From assembly GCF_004011695.2 (NCBI RefSeq), contig NC_082411.1, positions 992,001-1,056,000 of the forward strand: a stretch of DNA of 64,000 nt, written 5' to 3'. Below the pieces are notes generated by a model. That model had not been told where the DNA came from, ran no database searches, and saw only the letters and a program-made list of their open reading frames with translations. Positions 21,060 through 31,420 of the stretch are shown piece by piece. Each line of letters opens with the position of its first letter. Position 1 is the stretch's first letter. Made by a program: the position numbers and the translations under genes. Origin of the DNA: Ascochyta rabiei. Lineage: Eukaryota; Ascomycota; Dothideomycetes; Pleosporales; Didymellaceae.

Positions 21060-23342
21060 TCAGAACAGTTCTTCCACTCTCACAGTATTACATCCCACCC
21101 TGCCACCAACCAAGTGTCCGCAGTTGCCCCAAGATCGTTCACGCGACCTTCCGCTCGGAGGCGTGCGCTCATCCACCAGATCTTCAATGCCAACAATCCA
21201 CTCGGACTGAGGTGGACCGCTCTGGTCACGGTTACCAGGCCATCGGCTTTTGTCAGGTTTGAGGTCGTATATTATGTTGCTCTTGATATCTCCAAGGAAT
21301 CCACCAATCGCAGTATCGATGCGGACCTCCCCCTCCGGATCATATACGCGCACGGCTGTGGAGGGTCTTTTGCGAGCTGCAAGAATGCGAGCTTGAGCTG
21401 CGAGACGAGTCTTTGAAGGTGTGAGAGCGGAGGAAGATGGGCCGCTATCAAATACTGGGGAACCAAACGCAGAGTCAGTGCGAGAACTGAGCGGTACGAT
21501 GGACGAGCTTTCTCGAATGTTGGGGGATTGAGGATCTGATTCGTGCGCTTTGACCATGATTGAGAATCTGTAGGATCCGGTCTTTTGCAGAGGTTTTACA
21601 TAGAGGGAGGTGTCTGATGGGAGAAGTGCGGTTGCGCGGGGCTGGCAGAGAGCCTGGATCTTTCCCTGAGGATCATGAGGTATGCGTACCCTGCGTAGAG
21701 TTGGAAAAGTGCCTTTTTTTATGTTGGTTGCCAGTAGTGATGTTGCAAGACACGAGATCGGCTCCGAGTTGACGAACGGAAATTCCATGGATTCTCGAAG
21801 TTTGGGTGAGAAGGGGTCGATAGCTGGTCCAGACTGTGATCGGAATTCGAAATGTATGAATTCCAGAGAAGGGCAATAGAGATCTGGTATTGATGTATGC
21901 GAACCCAGATCGGGGGTTCTGTACTGAACTAGTGCGAAGTGCTTGAGCTTGCTGAGATGCTGGGATAGAATCGTTGTGATCGTCACTATACTAGATAGTT
22001 CAAGGTTGATGAGCGTCAATTTTTCCATGGAGGCCGAGAGATGTGAGCTTGCGAGACGTTGCAGGCCCTTATCGTTGATTCCAGGGAGATTCTCGAGACG
22101 CAACGACTGAAGTCTTGGTGGAAGGGCGTTCAGGGCGAGGTTTGTGAAGGACATAGCTGGCAAACCAGAGATTGAAAGGTGCTGTAGCATGGGAAGCTGT
22201 CGAAGCGTTCCAATGATCGCACGAAAGTTCAAAGTCATGGCAAATTCGTCGGAAGCCTGATGCAGCACCAAGGTGGTCAGCAAAGGGTGTCCGGAATTGA
22301 GGGCTAGAAAGCGCTCTGTCGGATCGTGTGCTGCCGAGTAATGGTTTTTGACTTCCTCCTCATCTTCCCCATCCCAATAGTCATGTTCTGATTCGGAGAG
22401 CAACCACACACGCTCTTTCAGTCGCATTCTTGTCGCCAGGGCATACGAAAGGCGATCGAAAGACTGTGAGAGTGGGACGTAGAACCCCACGAGTCTCTCT
22501 AAGGAAGGACACGCCATGACCAGAGACGCAACGAGGTTGACGATTCCTTCGCGTTCGATGCTTGCTTGTTGATACAATGTCTGGAAGTCCGGCAAGTGCA
22601 ACTCACAGACTTGTCGAGCTAAGAAATGACGTTCTCGTATTGTCTTCCTAAGCATCTTCAACCTAACGGGCTCTTTGACCTTGAGCTTCGGTGATTGTGA
22701 ACAACTGTCACGCCCAACGACATACACTTTTCGATACATCTGAGGGGTAGCCGCCCTATCCCACGATCGGCTTGTAAGTGAAAGACTGTGGAGATCTTTC
22801 AGATAAGATGTCGGACATGCCTGATCATGTTGGAGATGAATTCGCTCCAATTGGGCTACAATGCAATCGTACACCTCTTTAGGTAGCTTCTTGAAGATGT
22901 ATGCAGGGAATTGACCTGGCCTAGAACGTCTCCGTGCAGAGTTTCTTTTGTATCGTTCGACTTCCCACGGGGTCTTTGTTAAGCGTGGTATATCATGGTC
23001 TTGCCGTCTGCTCTCGACAGCCAAGGTTGGCGCCACTGCCTTACTGGACGTCATCGAATTTGCATGTTTTGGTACCTGTTTGGAGACTGACAGAGAACTA
23101 GCTGACGCATGCGACGTGCTTGGAAGGCATGAGGCTGAAGCAGAAGCAGAAGCAGAAGCAGAAGCAGAAGCAGAAGCAGAAGCAGAAGCAGAAGCAGACG
23201 CAGACGCAGAAGCAGACGCAGAAGCAGACGTTCGTGCGGATGGATCCATCGACTCCGAGGCGTGTACCGTACCACTGCTCATCGAATAGGATCCTGTCTT
23301 TTTCTGAACATCGGCGATATCGGCGGACTGTGGTCGTGGCAT
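21060..23342 (-). CDS. F-box/leucine-rich-repeat-like protein with Ser-Ala repeat
   Basis: Single exon, 760 aa, ATG at 23342. Residues about 38-70 are an almost pure (Ser-Ala)n stretch. An F-box-like segment follows at about 145-215: FPAYIFKKLPKEVYDCIVAQ, then YLKDLHSLSLTSRSWDRAA, with the Leu-Pro and Trp positions expected of fungal F-box-like domains. The centre (about 260-560) has Leu-rich repeat-like units (LPMLQHLSISGLPAMSFTNL, LPPRLQSLRLENLPGIND, MEKLTLINLELSS). The C-terminal 200 residues are Ser/Pro-rich and basic. F-box proteins link substrates to SCF ubiquitin ligases; the LRR part would be the substrate reader. The specific substrate cannot be inferred. Confidence is high that it is a gene, moderate for the family. 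Confidence 0.82.
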   Translation of the reverse strand: MPRPQSADIADVQKKTGSYSMSSGTVHASESMDPSARTSASASASASASASASASASASASASASASASASCLPSTSHASASSLSVSKQVPKHANSMTSSKAVAPTLAVESRRQDHDIPRLTKTPWEVERYKRNSARRRSRPGQFPAYIFKKLPKEVYDCIVAQLERIHLQHDQACPTSYLKDLHSLSLTSRSWDRAATPQMYRKVYVVGRDSCSQSPKLKVKEPVRLKMLRKTIRERHFLARQVCELHLPDFQTLYQQASIEREGIVNLVASLVMACPSLERLVGFYVPLSQSFDRLSYALATRMRLKERVWLLSESEHDYWDGEDEEEVKNHYSAAHDPTERFLALNSGHPLLTTLVLHQASDEFAMTLNFRAIIGTLRQLPMLQHLSISGLPAMSFTNLALNALPPRLQSLRLENLPGINDKGLQRLASSHLSASMEKLTLINLELSSIVTITTILSQHLSKLKHFALVQYRTPDLGSHTSIPDLYCPSLEFIHFEFRSQSGPAIDPFSPKLRESMEFPFVNSEPISCLATSLLATNIKKGTFPTLRRVRIPHDPQGKIQALCQPRATALLPSDTSLYVKPLQKTGSYRFSIMVKAHESDPQSPNIRESSSIVPLSSRTDSAFGSPVFDSGPSSSALTPSKTRLAAQARILAARKRPSTAVRVYDPEGEVRIDTAIGGFLGDIKSNIIYDLKPDKSRWPGNRDQSGPPQSEWIVGIEDLVDERTPPSGRSRERSWGNCGHLVGGRVGCNTVRVEELF
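23135..23229. repeat. exonic (GAAGCA)n hexamer coding for Ser-Ala
   Basis: About 15 hexamers within the F-box gene, with AGCAGACGC variants toward the 5' side of the gene. On the coding strand the unit is GCTTCT/GCGTCT, giving alternating Ala-Ser; length change by whole units would keep the frame. Confidence 0.93.
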
Positions 23343-25285
23343 ATAGCTCCTAGTTCAAAATTAGCATCTGGTACCTGTAGCGAAATTGCCAACGTCGTTC
23401 GTGGTCCATGACAAAAAGCTAGGGTGATGCCAAATAGAAGCGCAAACACAGGTTGACACTTTACGGGAATGTTGTAAAAGTATGACACGGTTGAGTAGCT
23501 AGAGACACTTACGAGTCACTACACGTGCGTCCAGAGTTTTCCGTTCTTGGGGTCAGTATTCCAAGCATCTTCTTGAAATCCCGGTCGAGGTTCATAATCG
23601 AGGCAGATATTGTGGACCGGGAAATGGGTCGAGGCTCATTACAAGGATATGGGAATGTACAAAATGAGGTGGTTAATGCTAATGAGTTGTTGAGACATGC
23701 AATACAATTCGGCGTGTGAGCAAGATTTCCATCCGGACGAAGAGCATCGATCATCCAAGGACCCCGGATCGTAATGTAAATTTGATCGAACGGGTCTCCA
23801 CCGAACCCCTGCTACAATATGTTTGTGACGACGTCCAAACACGCTTGCTTTCAAGCGGGCCGGTAAGATAGAGGATGCTGCATGGGTTGATGCCAGAAGG
23901 ATGTGCGAAGCAATTGTGCAGGAAGCCAGCCTTTGGTCCTTTCAAATCGCTGCCATAGCATGGCGCTACTCATGATCATTAGTCCTCACAAGCCACGAAA
24001 TTTGGGCGTTGTGCATGTTGGGCGGAGATTATCAAGGACGCCCCGTGATGTCGCTACCCCTGTCGCGCTACAGAAAAGACGCGTGAACGTTCCCAACGGG
24101 CACCTGTCGGATGCCGGCAGAAACAAAAGCAAAACCAGGCTATTCGACACTGCGGTGTCTCCATTGTATGGCCAGAAAGCCAGCATTTGGCCGTGTGCAA
24201 CACTGTCGAGCTCAAGTGCCGTGCCCGCGACGAAGCCCCGGGAACTAGCAGCCCCAGAAACAATGAACGGACCGTTTACTATAGTAAGCTGCCGGTCGGC
24301 GATCCAGAATTGCTGATCTCCCTCCCTCTCGCCAATCGAGAGCTCAGACCGTCTTGTGCTGTTGCTACCGTGACGCAGGCAAATGTTGACGATCTCGACG
24401 TCTGCCATGCACGTTCCAACCCCTGCAACACAGGGGAGGACAATTGCAGCTCTGGGGTTGTGTTGTACATAGGAATGCTCCCAAGGCCTTTGTTGTGGGT
24501 TGTTCAAGCAGCGACAAATGCAATAGAAGCCACAGGGCACCTCCGCTGTAGGCCGTCCCACAAGCTGGGCACCGCGTCTGATAGAGCGAACCCACTGGGG
24601 CAGGTACCCGTGCAAGACATTGATAGTGTTTGCTGCTGTTGGTCGTACCTGAGCACAGCATTTTTCCTCCTGCTGTGTCGGATCCGGTATTGCACGACAG
24701 AGAGGACAGCATGGGCCTTTGTATCTGTGACTGTCGCTCGCTCTGCTAGGATCGCAGCTGATTCTCCACTTACCGAGCACCGAAGAGCATTATCTAGCGC
24801 ATCGGCTGCACAGGATGGCCTTGAACCGGAGAGTTTCGTTTCCACCGTTCGGAGACCATCGAGTCGTTGGCCCCACGAACGGCTCGTAATCACGTGCAGT
24901 AGCCCACTGAAAGTTCTGGAGCGCCCCGAATCTAAAGCCGACGAGTAGGAAAGTATAACCGTGCGAACATGTTGTTTGGAGATGTGAGAGCTCGAGCATC
25001 ATTAGCCACGCAAGATGGTTTTGGCAAAACATGGCCGCACTAGGCTGAACAGGATTTTACTGGTATTGCAAGGCTTCGTTACTCGTGCGATTGTCTGTTT
25101 TCCACGAGTGGTCAGAATAGGGTCACAGTTTATGATCATCAGCATTGAAGAGTGTTTTCATTACATTAATCGGTACGAAGGTATCCTATGGAACACACAA
25201 CGATCGTTGACTTCAAGATGCAGCTAACACGACAACATCGCGACACATAAATCGTCCTTGCTTTCAAGCCGCATAACGACTCAGC
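23343..25285. other. intergenic region, no supported gene
   Basis: About 1.9 kb between the divergently placed 5' end of the F-box gene and the 3' end of the FAS1 gene. Overlapping ORFs of 253 (plus, 24187-24948) and 264 codons (minus, 24780-23986) run antiparallel; both are Cys/Arg-rich without motif, so I reject both as chance. I see no repeat, tRNA or transposon end. Confidence 0.5.
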
Positions 25286-26500
25286 TTAGTTGAATGCGTA
25301 GACAGCGGCGGCACCCAAAAGGGCGCCCATACCAAAGGAGCCAGTCTTCATGGCAGCAGGAGCACCAGCGGTACTTGAAGATGAGGCGCCTGGGGCAGCA
25401 GCGCTGGTAGCTGCTTCGTTGATGGACGTGGTGGGTGTAGGCTGTCCAGAAGTGAAGGGTGCCTCAGCGACGGGGGTAGCGCCAGGGAAAGCACCCTCAC
25501 CCTCCTCGTCAGAGGGATCGGCGATGGTAGCGTTTGAGGGATTAAGAACCTCGTCAATAACGTGAACAACACCGTTAGCGACAAGGACATCGGCGATGGT
25601 AACGCGAGCGCTGTTGACGAAGATGCGACCCTCCTCGCCAATGGTGATTGTGAGGTTCTGACCGTTGAGAGTTGTCAGAGTAGTACCGTTCTCAATACCG
25701 GACGAGTATCCGACGGTACCGTTAACAACGTGGTAAGTCAGAATGTTGGTGATGTCCTCAGTGGAAAGGTTGCCAAGAGCAGAGCCGATGTCCTGGAAAG
25801 CCTGGTTGGAAGGGGCGAAGATGGTGACATCGGGTGTGAAGTCAACAGCGTCAAGAAGGTTGGTGGCATTCAGGGCACCACGGAGGGAAGTAAGGTTGGC
25901 AGTGGTAAGCGTGTCCGAGGGAACTTCAGGCAGGACGAGGAACCGGTCAATGACGTGGATCACACCACCGGTAAAGTTGACATCCTATAATTAGTTAGAG
26001 AAAGTTCGCCGTTCCAAAGGCACGATGATACTCACAGCCTGAGTGACAGATGAGTTCGAGAGAGAACCACTGAAGAAGGTGACATTGCCTCCAGACGCAA
26101 CAGCCTCGACGACCTGACCACCAGTCACATTGGTGAACAGCGGGTTGTTCAAGAGTGTCGGGACGAATTGGCTCTGGTTGGTAATTGCAGAGGAAAGGAT
26201 TGTGCCGTTCAGAACGTGGTATTGCAGCAGTGCCGTGAGCAGTCCCTCGTTGGAGGTCAGGGCTCCGAGTGTAGCATTGCCGACGTTGGCGAAGGCTTCG
26301 TTCGAGGGCGCAAGAAGGGTGACATTCTGTGCGCTGCTGAGGGACTGGACAAGCTGAGCAAGGCCAGGGAGAGCAAGAACACCGCTCAAGCTGGCGAGCT
26401 GAGTGGACGAGTTCAATGCTTCAGCCAGAGTTGGAGCTGTGCCGTTTGTCTGGGCCAGGACGGTGGCCGCGAAGCCGAGTACAGACCACTTGGAAAGCAT
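25286..26500 (-). CDS. two-domain fasciclin (FAS1) protein, secreted, probably GPI-anchored
   Basis: Two exons, 26500-26036 and 25984-25286, with a 51-bp intron (GTGAGT, CTAACTAAT, TAG); product 387 aa. The N-terminus MLSKWSVLGFAATVLAQTNG is a signal peptide with likely cleavage after VLA or AQ. The first FAS1 domain spans about 22-170 (NVTLLAPSNEAFANVG, LLQYHVLNG), the second about 175-310 (VTIFAPSNQAFQDIG, ILTYHVVNGTVGYSSG, NGVVHVIDEVL). Many Asn-X-Ser/Thr sites are present. The Ser/Ala/Thr-rich tail ends in GSFGMGALLGAAAVYAFN, the small-residue plus hydrophobic pattern of a GPI signal. FAS1 proteins act in cell-surface adhesion. The intron falls between the domains, which may reflect how the second domain was added. 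The ATG at 26500 is chosen since it directly starts the signal peptide. Confidence 0.93.
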
Positions 26501-28205
26501 GTTGTTGAAGGTACCACGACTGAAGCAAATCTGTTGGTTGGTCGAGGGGTGTATCGATTCCGGCAAAGTGAATCTCAACGTGGAGAGTGGTGAGGGGAAA
26601 CAAAGTTTATGTACCGTCGTGCTCCCATCTCGCACGCCTTGTCAACCTAATCCAGGTTGTCATACTTCCAAGAGTCAAACAAGCAGTGCTACCGGCCCGC
26701 TTCCCTTCGCACAGCCCCAGAAGCTCAGGCATCATCCAATGAGGCCTGGACGTCGCGCACGAAAGTCTTCAGCGGACGTGGAGCCATCCAAGGCTATCCA
26801 ATGAGATTGTTGATTCGCACAGCCAAGTCAGCAAGAAGGCCAACAAGTGGAATGATGATACGACCGCAGCATACGTCTGTGAGCATCGTGGCGGTCTCAA
26901 GCGGCTTAGTACTCCGCATGCGTTAGAGGGCGCGGCAGTGTCATTGAGGCTGTAGCGAAAGACCTGGAACGACGCATCGTCATGGGTACTGGCAATCTTT
27001 CCTATGGCCATCCGCATCGTCAGCATGCTCTTTGCTTCGACGCATCGTTGTCATGTCCAAACGCTCTATGCATCAACATCAATGCCGTCAAAGGAGTTGA
27101 CAATGGCGCAAGGAACGCTGAAGCCGAGTGGCGGCATCAAGTCCACACGGCGCCGATCGATCCGAGGTGCGTGTGGGGAAGGACTTGGCCTACGCACACC
27201 ATCACCCAAAGCAGCCTGGTCTGGAGGCTTGGGCGCGAATACAACTCACAGATTCTGAGCATTTGGTGGCTGAATCGAAGGTTCGTGCAGCAGATCGCAA
27301 GCCCAAAGCCTGCGTGCGCGTCTTCATGCTCGGTAGCAGGGCCCTTTGCTCTGGGGAACCCAGTCCATGCCTGAACGAGACCCACTAGCGCCGCAAACGG
27401 CAATCAGCTCAGGGAAGCGTGCTGGAGCACTGACAAGCATGCGATGCGCGTGTCTAGTCAATCATGTTGTCTCAGGCATCAGACAGGTATAACGTGTGGC
27501 GACTTTGAGTCTGGCTCATGGAGGCTTGCAAGTAGGCTTGGACGACCTGGCAGCCTTGCGACCAACACCGTGAGTCCAGATCATAGCGAGAAAACTGGAG
27601 TTCGTGGAGAGAATGCGTTCAAGCAAGATCAGCCGGCAAATTTCCGCCGAATGCTGGTGGCCGCCAGTTACACACATGAACACAGCCTTGCCTGAAGTGG
27701 CGTGTATACTACGAAACGGGCTTTGTTTGCTGAGCTGCTTTGTTTCGACGCAAACCGATGTACTCGAATCGCCGTAATCCTTGCACCACTTGCTCTGCAC
27801 ATCGCGAACCGTCTGATATCCCAACCGAGATTACACACTCGAGTTAAGCGTGCCAAGATCAACCCGACTGCCTTTGTTTGCGTGTTGCTCTCGGTAAAGA
27901 CAAGACTATGCGAGTCAATGACGGCAGTCCGGGTTGTGGCAGCGTGTCGAAGTAGCGTATGGCCTGAGTGGTTGGCGTTTACTCATCACGCTAGTGTGAT
28001 GATGGAAAGTTGATCTTGTCCTGGTGCCAATGTTCGCTATTCTATATTGCTTACTACACCAACGAAGCCAGCTGTCGTCGAGCAGTTCATGGCCCACATC
28101 CTTCAAATCAAGAGTTTGCAAGCTACCGAGCGTAAAGAACGTCGGTCTGCTCGCGAAAACCACGACTCCAAGTTCTCGCCGGTCGTACCCGGTCCTTAGT
28201 CCAGC
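26501..28205. other. intergenic region, no supported gene
   Basis: About 1.7 kb between the FAS1 5' end and the quinate activator 3' end. It should contain the FAS1 promoter. Short frames of up to 133 codons on both strands show no motif. No repeats seen. Confidence 0.5.
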
Positions 28206-30380
28206 TCAGCTAGCATTGTAAAAGCTATAGTGATCTAGGTGGCCAAGATTGGCAGATTCCTGCCCAAGGAATGTTGAGGTTTGTAATGGGATGAAATCGC
28301 TGAACAGATCGGCCATGCTTGCATCGGGAGCAAAACCCAGATTTTGCATAAACTGTGGCTGGTTCTCCAGTTTGTTTGTAGTGTCGAGAGAGGCCAGGTC
28401 GTCGAAAAAGCTTTCAACGTCTCCTGGGATATCCGGATAGCGAGGATCAGTCTGTGATGGGCGAGACGCGTTGAGGAACGACTCGAGTTGCTGATTTGCG
28501 TTTGCACTCAGCACGTCTGGAATGCTCCCATCGCCTTGAGCCTGCGAACTCCGCATTTCTTTGGTACCTGCGACCTGGCCCGTTGCGTGACTGTTGGAAA
28601 GAGAATGATGGATCGAGTCAGGTGTTGGCATCTGCATGATGGCGACTATTTGTCCTGAGTGCAACGGAGGGGACCGGACATCAGGTATGGTCTTCCGCCA
28701 GGTCCGATCAATGTCGGCCTGGAGCTTCTGCATTCGCGTTCGCAGTGCCTGATCGGATAGAAAATGAGTACTGTGTCGTTTTACAATTCCCATAAGACAG
28801 TGTACAACTGGTGGTAAGCTTGTCAGACCCAGCCGGTCAGGTGAAGGCTCAAGCAATCCTAAAATGCGCTGCAGCCAAAGCTGTGTTGGCATTAAGGAAA
28901 GTGCAGTACAATGATATGTGAGCTGCAATAACACGGCAGGTGGAGTAAGAGGCGTTTGGGCAGCTTCCGATTGTAGGTAATCGAGTTTAGGTGGCAATGA
29001 TGTCTTCCAGTTGTTCAATCGTTGAATCATGTCCGTGTCCGGCAGCGGAAGGCCTGGGTAGGAAGGGATCTCATTGGTGACCAGTATGTCGAGTATGTCG
29101 AGAAGGTGCCGAAAGCTGCTGAAAGCTAGAAGTGGTGTTCTTGATTGTTGCAGGGAGGTGTGGCTAAGACCACCGGACCACGGCTGCCATTCTTCGAGAC
29201 CGTCCTCGTCGATCCGTCCCAGCTGCTCGATGTCGGCTTTCCTGAAGTACGGACGTCTTCCCAATTGTAAAGCGAGCATACTATCCAAAACGAGGCAGCC
29301 TCCAAACACGTGCATTCGCCGTGTACTGGGTATCAAGGAGGCCTGATCTACGCTTTCAAGTACTCGTGAAGCGTAGCCCACCAAGCACCAAGCAGCTTCG
29401 GCCAGCGACTGAGCAATGCTGAATATTGCGAGGTTGAGGAGCGCTTTAACGTGCCCAAGATCGAAAGCGCCGAGTTCGTGGGGAATCAGGGATCTAGCCG
29501 TGTCGTATAGTTGCTTCGATGTCATTGTACCTTGGCTAGGTAGACTGGTGGGACTTGTACTGCTTGCTTCGTGAGTCGATGCTACAGCCAATATACTCCA
29601 AAGCTCTGCGTGAGAGCCAATGTCCGGTGTATCGAAAGAGAGGTGCATGCCTGACGCAGGATATGAATACGAGAGCTTCAATATGTCGCTTCTTTCGCAC
29701 ATCGGGAGCCAACACTGGGTGTAGGTGAAATACGTCTCGAACAGCTTCCAACTGTCTGGGGGGAGCGATATCAACAGAGAATCTCTCGCCGGCTGCACTG
29801 GCAATGCTGATGTCTGGTGAACTGATGGTCTCGGGGAGACCAGGTCGTAGGGTAGCACTTGATTGAAGTTCTCATTGACAATGGTGGGAGCCGGCACGGA
29901 CTCATCGACGTCCGAATTGTCCTCGTCACCCTGTGGTGATGGCGGATCGGACTCGTGCCGTGACGGCTCTCCTCCCGACAAAAGAGTGTCGACGTCCCTG
30001 TTGAACCGCGTCTTACGCCATTGCCTGTGCAACTTATTTGAATCTTTGGAATCGCGACTAAGCAAGAGCGAGGACAGTCCTTCTTTCGCTAACCTATCGT
30101 TGAGGTACTTCTCGGTCTCAGGATTTTGTTGGAACAACGAGGCAAGCGCCAGCTCAAGAACACGGATGTAACCAGGCTGAATACCTCGTTTCTTAGGGTT
30201 GGTCGTATACGTGCAACCTCGCTTCGACGTCAAGCAAGTGGAGCATGTTGGCTGACCGCCGTCACACTTTTCACGAGCAACTCGACACTGGTCGCATGCT
30301 CGTGAGACTCTGGTGCGTTTGGCTGGCTTGTCCGGGGCCTGAGTGGCTGATCTGCGCTTTTGCTGGCTTTGTGCAGGCAT
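28206..30380 (-). CDS. qutA: quinate utilisation transcriptional activator, QutA/QA-1F type
   Basis: Single exon, 724 aa. The Zn2Cys6 cluster lies at the N-terminus with Cys at residues 29, 32, 39, 46, 49 and 56 (RACDQCRVAREKCDGGQPTC), followed by TYTTNPKKRGIQPGYIRVLE, a signature I recall from A. nidulans QUTA and N. crassa QA-1F. Acidic/Ser-rich linker at about 130-170. The fungal-specific factor domain begins near 200 (LPPDSWKLFETYFTYTQCWL) and includes HVFGGCLVLDSMLALQLGRR. In the model species this protein activates the quinate catabolic genes when quinate is present and is held inactive by QutR, encoded divergently at 31421. The protein is about 100 residues shorter than the model proteins, mostly in the C-terminus. 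Assignment is strongly supported by the divergent repressor gene. Confidence 0.9.
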   Translation of the reverse strand: MPAQSQQKRRSATQAPDKPAKRTRVSRACDQCRVAREKCDGGQPTCSTCLTSKRGCTYTTNPKKRGIQPGYIRVLELALASLFQQNPETEKYLNDRLAKEGLSSLLLSRDSKDSNKLHRQWRKTRFNRDVDTLLSGGEPSRHESDPPSPQGDEDNSDVDESVPAPTIVNENFNQVLPYDLVSPRPSVHQTSALPVQPARDSLLISLPPDSWKLFETYFTYTQCWLPMCERSDILKLSYSYPASGMHLSFDTPDIGSHAELWSILAVASTHEASSTSPTSLPSQGTMTSKQLYDTARSLIPHELGAFDLGHVKALLNLAIFSIAQSLAEAAWCLVGYASRVLESVDQASLIPSTRRMHVFGGCLVLDSMLALQLGRRPYFRKADIEQLGRIDEDGLEEWQPWSGGLSHTSLQQSRTPLLAFSSFRHLLDILDILVTNEIPSYPGLPLPDTDMIQRLNNWKTSLPPKLDYLQSEAAQTPLTPPAVLLQLTYHCTALSLMPTQLWLQRILGLLEPSPDRLGLTSLPPVVHCLMGIVKRHSTHFLSDQALRTRMQKLQADIDRTWRKTIPDVRSPPLHSGQIVAIMQMPTPDSIHHSLSNSHATGQVAGTKEMRSSQAQGDGSIPDVLSANANQQLESFLNASRPSQTDPRYPDIPGDVESFFDDLASLDTTNKLENQPQFMQNLGFAPDASMADLFSDFIPLQTSTFLGQESANLGHLDHYSFYNAS

Positions 30381-31420
30381 GAGCGCCGTTCAATCGCTCC
30401 AGAAGCCGTACAGATGGTCCGAGTCGACACGAAAGGACAGCACAAACTTGACAGTTGCGGTGGGCAAATCCAAGAGGAGCTGGCCCAAGCTACGTCACGG
30501 GACAGAGAGTTCGGGTGCATGCAATCATAAACGTGCCCAAGGCCTATACTGCGATACAGATGCTTTGAAGCACGATGTTCTTCCGGGAGACTGGGTCAAC
30601 AGAGCATCGTCCAGGTGGAGGATAAGAGATTTCGCTGTTGCATCTGTGCTCTCCTGCGTCGTCTGAATCAGCTCGACCCAAATGGAGTCCTGTGGGACGC
30701 ACAACGTACAGTGTTCCTCTCAATGCAATTCGCTTAGCTTTCTGCAGTCCTTGCTTCACGTCTGATGCGCTCTAGCATCTGGAGACGGAGGAATGGGTTG
30801 CTGTGGTTTGGGGTGGAGCGGAGAGCTGTGCTGCCTCGGGCGCGCATGGGGAGAGAGCGGGGAAAAAGTCTCACCCGAGCGACGGCTATGCTCTTCCACC
30901 AAGTCTCGCTGGTCCTTCGCTGCCACGCCGCATCCCGTGCCATGGCATTGCCTGTACCAGTACATGTCACACCTGCAGATTTAGAGCTCTTCTCCCACTT
31001 GCCAGGCGAAAGGTCTGTCTGTTCATCCGCAGTGCAGCCACTATTCGAAGACCAGATGTTGCATGCACCACACACCCTTTAGCCGCCCAGCGCATCGCAC
31101 GTGCAAGTAATACCGGAATTCCGGCAAATCGTTGGCAAGCAGCCACAAGCCTTTGGACCTTTTGGGGACCTCGAAACTGTCAGACCACATCTTCTGGGGG
31201 CCGTTGAACCTCTCAGACCCTCGTCATGGCGTCTGCCGCAGTGGGAACGAAGAGGCCCTTCGCCGCCATGAGCGAAGACAGTCGTTCCTCGCCCAGTGCG
31301 CTGTCAACTTTCCATGAAGCGAGCATGTCTGGTGGCCTCTACTCGCGCCAGCGGCAGAAAACAAATGGAGAGGAGTCGTGTGAGTGACGTTGGGTGCTGC
31401 ACAATGCATGCGCTGACCAG
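30381..31420. promoter_or_regulatory. intergenic control region between divergent qutA and qutR
   Basis: A 1.04-kb interval shared by the two regulator genes. It holds one GGATAA half-site at 30620-30625. The full QA-1F target consensus is a 16-bp palindrome GGRTAARYRYTTATCC; the bases after this half-site match it poorly, so I do not call a complete site. No ORF of substance; overlapping short frames are rejected. Confidence 0.55.

Noticed and set aside
23986..24948. Antiparallel ORFs of 264 and 253 codons
   Set aside because: Both are Cys/Arg-rich with no motif and mutually exclusive; no evidence favours either.
27955..28030. tRNA-like segment (GGCCTGAGTGGTTGGCG resembles a Ser/Leu D arm)
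   Set aside because: No anticodon stem, no TTCGA-type T arm and no matching acceptor stem follow.
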